From positions 5,597,001 to 5,661,000 of the forward strand of contig NZ_CP083761.1 of NCBI RefSeq assembly GCF_023558375.1: DNA of 64,000 nucleotides, written 5' to 3'. A program made the position numbers and the translations under genes. The notes beneath the pieces are model-generated. The model was not told the origin of the DNA. It worked only from the letters and a program-made list of their open reading frames with translations, and ran no database searches. Below, in pieces: positions 63,066 through 64,000 of this stretch (its first letter is position 1; every line of letters starts with the position of its first letter). This stretch comes from Chroococcidiopsis sp. CCMEE 29 (lineage in GTDB: Bacteria; Cyanobacteriota; Cyanobacteriia; Cyanobacteriales; Chroococcidiopsidaceae).

Positions 63066-63650
63066 GTGGAACCAAATATTATCGACCTCAGCCCCATCAT
63101 TAATTTAACCGACGAGCAGTTCTACCACTTAGCTACGTCACAACCGGACCAGATCAAATTAGAAAGAACGCCTACGGGAGAAATAGTTATTGTGACTCCC
63201 CATGGAGCCGAAACTAGTAACCGCAATGCTAGAGTTATAGCTCAAGTGGTGGTGTGGGCAGACGAGCATGAAGACCTAGGGCTAGCATTTGACTCCGATA
63301 CTGAATTTAACTTGCCTAATGGCGGCAATCGCTCTCCTGATGCAGCCTGGATAAGTCGAGAGCGGTGGGAAGCATTAACAGATAGAGAGCGAGAAGTATT
63401 TCCGCCTATCTGTCCAGATTTTGTTATCGAGTTGCGTAGTCCAACGGATAGACTCAAGCCACTACAAGACAAAATGCAGGAATATTTGAATAGCGGCTTG
63501 CGGCTGGGTTGGCTAATTAATCGACAGGATAAGCAAGTGGAAGTTTACCGCGCTGGGCAAGAGAAAGAGGTGTTGCGTTCACCCGCTACACTTTCAGGGG
63601 AAGATGTGCTACCTGGGTTTGTGTTGAAGTTGGAGAAAATTTGGCGCTAG
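63066..63650 (+). CDS. Uma2-family (DUF820) putative endonuclease
   Basis: A 194-residue Uma2 protein of the short type, GTG start. LTDEQFYHLATSQPDQIKLE, NRNARVIAQVVVWADEHEDL, LPNGGNRSPDAAWISRERWE and PPICPDFVIELRSPTDRLKP carry the PD-(D/E)XK-like pattern (SPD; PDFVIEL); then LKPLQDKMQEYLNSGLRLGW with the conserved Lys and Gln/Tyr. It belongs to a subgroup different from the two Uma2 genes at 35677 and 47809, lacking the C-terminal coiled coil. Function unknown. Confidence 0.9.
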   Translation: MEPNIIDLSPIINLTDEQFYHLATSQPDQIKLERTPTGEIVIVTPHGAETSNRNARVIAQVVVWADEHEDLGLAFDSDTEFNLPNGGNRSPDAAWISRERWEALTDREREVFPPICPDFVIELRSPTDRLKPLQDKMQEYLNSGLRLGWLINRQDKQVEVYRAGQEKEVLRSPATLSGEDVLPGFVLKLEKIWR

Positions 63651-63760
63651 CGATCGCACTCTTGAAAAAGAATACAGAAGCCAGAATTCAGAATCCAATT
63701 AGTGGGAGATTCAGACTTGGCGTTGCAGGATTTGCAAATAAATAAGATGTGCTTTGGCAT
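63647..63760 (-). pseudogene. DUF1636 N-terminal stub
   Basis: The minus strand has ATG 63760 and reads MPKHILFICKSCNAKSESPT, close to MPKHILFVCKSC of the DUF1636 protein at 57594. After about 20 residues the similarity ends and the frame closes at 63647. It lies immediately downstream of a siderophore-binding protein gene, as the intact DUF1636 gene does, so it is the remnant of a second copy of that pair. Confidence 0.6.
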
Positions 63761-63771
63761 GGATGTTAATC

Positions 63772-64000
63772 CTACTCTAAGAGGTACTTAAACAAATCAT
63801 CAATGACGGCGTGGGCTGACAAAATGCTGCTACCAATCCAATAACTTGGAACTTCAAAAACCTTGCCCTGTCGTACTGCATTTAACTGGTTCCAGAGCGG
63901 ATCATTTTGAAGCTTGTCGAATATTGCTTGCACCTCCTGGTGACGCTGACCAGACTCATTACTCCACACAAAAATGACATCCCCGTCGGCATCATGAATT
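63772..64000 (-). CDS. Second iron-siderophore substrate-binding protein, C-terminal part (continues outside)
   Basis: The frame runs from the right window edge: DADGDVIFVWSNESG, LQNDPLWNQLNAVRQGKVFE, VPSYWIGSSILSAHAVIDDL and the end FKYLLE. It aligns with the C-terminus of the protein at 57687 (LKADPLWSQLKVVQQGKVYE; VIDDLFTYLL). The N-terminal majority lies beyond base 64000. It indicates a second siderophore uptake set starting to the right. Confidence 0.88.
   Translation of the reverse strand, partial: IHDADGDVIFVWSNESGQRHQEVQAIFDKLQNDPLWNQLNAVRQGKVFEVPSYWIGSSILSAHAVIDDLFKYLLE

Overview
The window reads as cyanobacterial chromosome (or large-plasmid) DNA. HIP1-type GCGATCGC octamers recur. 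The gene content includes a DevBCA exporter, a PyrF-PyrE fusion, several Uma2 proteins, DUF1636, a DUF4058 protein, an AMIN-domain TonB receptor, heptamer tandem repeats and many cyanobacterial-type insertion sequences. The genus cannot be fixed from sequence alone; a large, IS-rich genome of the Chroococcidiopsis/Gloeocapsa/Nostoc kind is a guess.

Left half (1-34.6 kb): an accessory region eroded by transposons. Intact genes (bile-acid-type transporter, HAD hydrolase, DUF6632, GrpB-like, FkbM methyltransferase, DsbA-like, quinone oxidoreductase with a divergent HxlR regulator) are scattered among remnants of IS1, ISKra4, IS630, IS5, IS110, Tn3, ISAs1, IS256 and a group II intron. Several nests resolve to the base. 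One IS630 copy sits inside an ISKra4 transposase. A DDE element splits a large sensor histidine kinase with a 7-10 bp target duplication. A Tn3 transposase is cut by an IS630, which is cut by an ISKra4-type element with a 9-bp duplication (TTCCGATAA); removing both restores the reading frames. Two diverged copies of a ribbon-helix-helix partition module (7.6 and 13.0 kb) suggest plasmid ancestry. One still has a ParA stub and the other has lost it. Other relics include a P450 tail, an Orc1/Cdc6-like ATPase, and MT-A70, DUF2808 and methyltransferase tails.

Middle (34.6-42 kb): a tyrosine recombinase overlaps a Uma2 gene. Divergent from them are DUF4058, a Cys-rich protein and an ORF with an in-frame stop. 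Next come an AT-rich stretch with inverted and direct repeats, an apparently complete IS5 with a canonical -1 slippery site, and an SDR gene whose upstream partner was cut away.

Right part (42-64 kb): mostly orderly host DNA. A TetR regulator faces a flavin monooxygenase followed by devB-devC-devA, with two palindromic operators between them. This looks like a TetR-controlled modification and export unit. Then come a Uma2 gene, PyrF-PyrE, a DUF1232 protein and MetK (TTG start). Two ABC exporter half-transporters follow whose ATP-site residues are complementary, as in heterodimeric exporters. A four-helix-bundle gene bounded by 21-bp inverted repeats lies between them. After a VapBC-like pair comes an iron/siderophore uptake cluster (PchR-like AraC regulator, AMIN-TonB receptor, binding lipoprotein, DUF1636). 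A second binding-protein gene with a DUF1636 stub begins at the right edge.

Most noteworthy: the inverted-repeat-bounded four-helix-bundle cassette, the duplicated RHH/ParA control regions, the resolved transposon nests with frameshift signals, a candidate IS110 bridge RNA, and the TetR-monooxygenase-DevBCA unit. No tRNA, rRNA or CRISPR array was seen.
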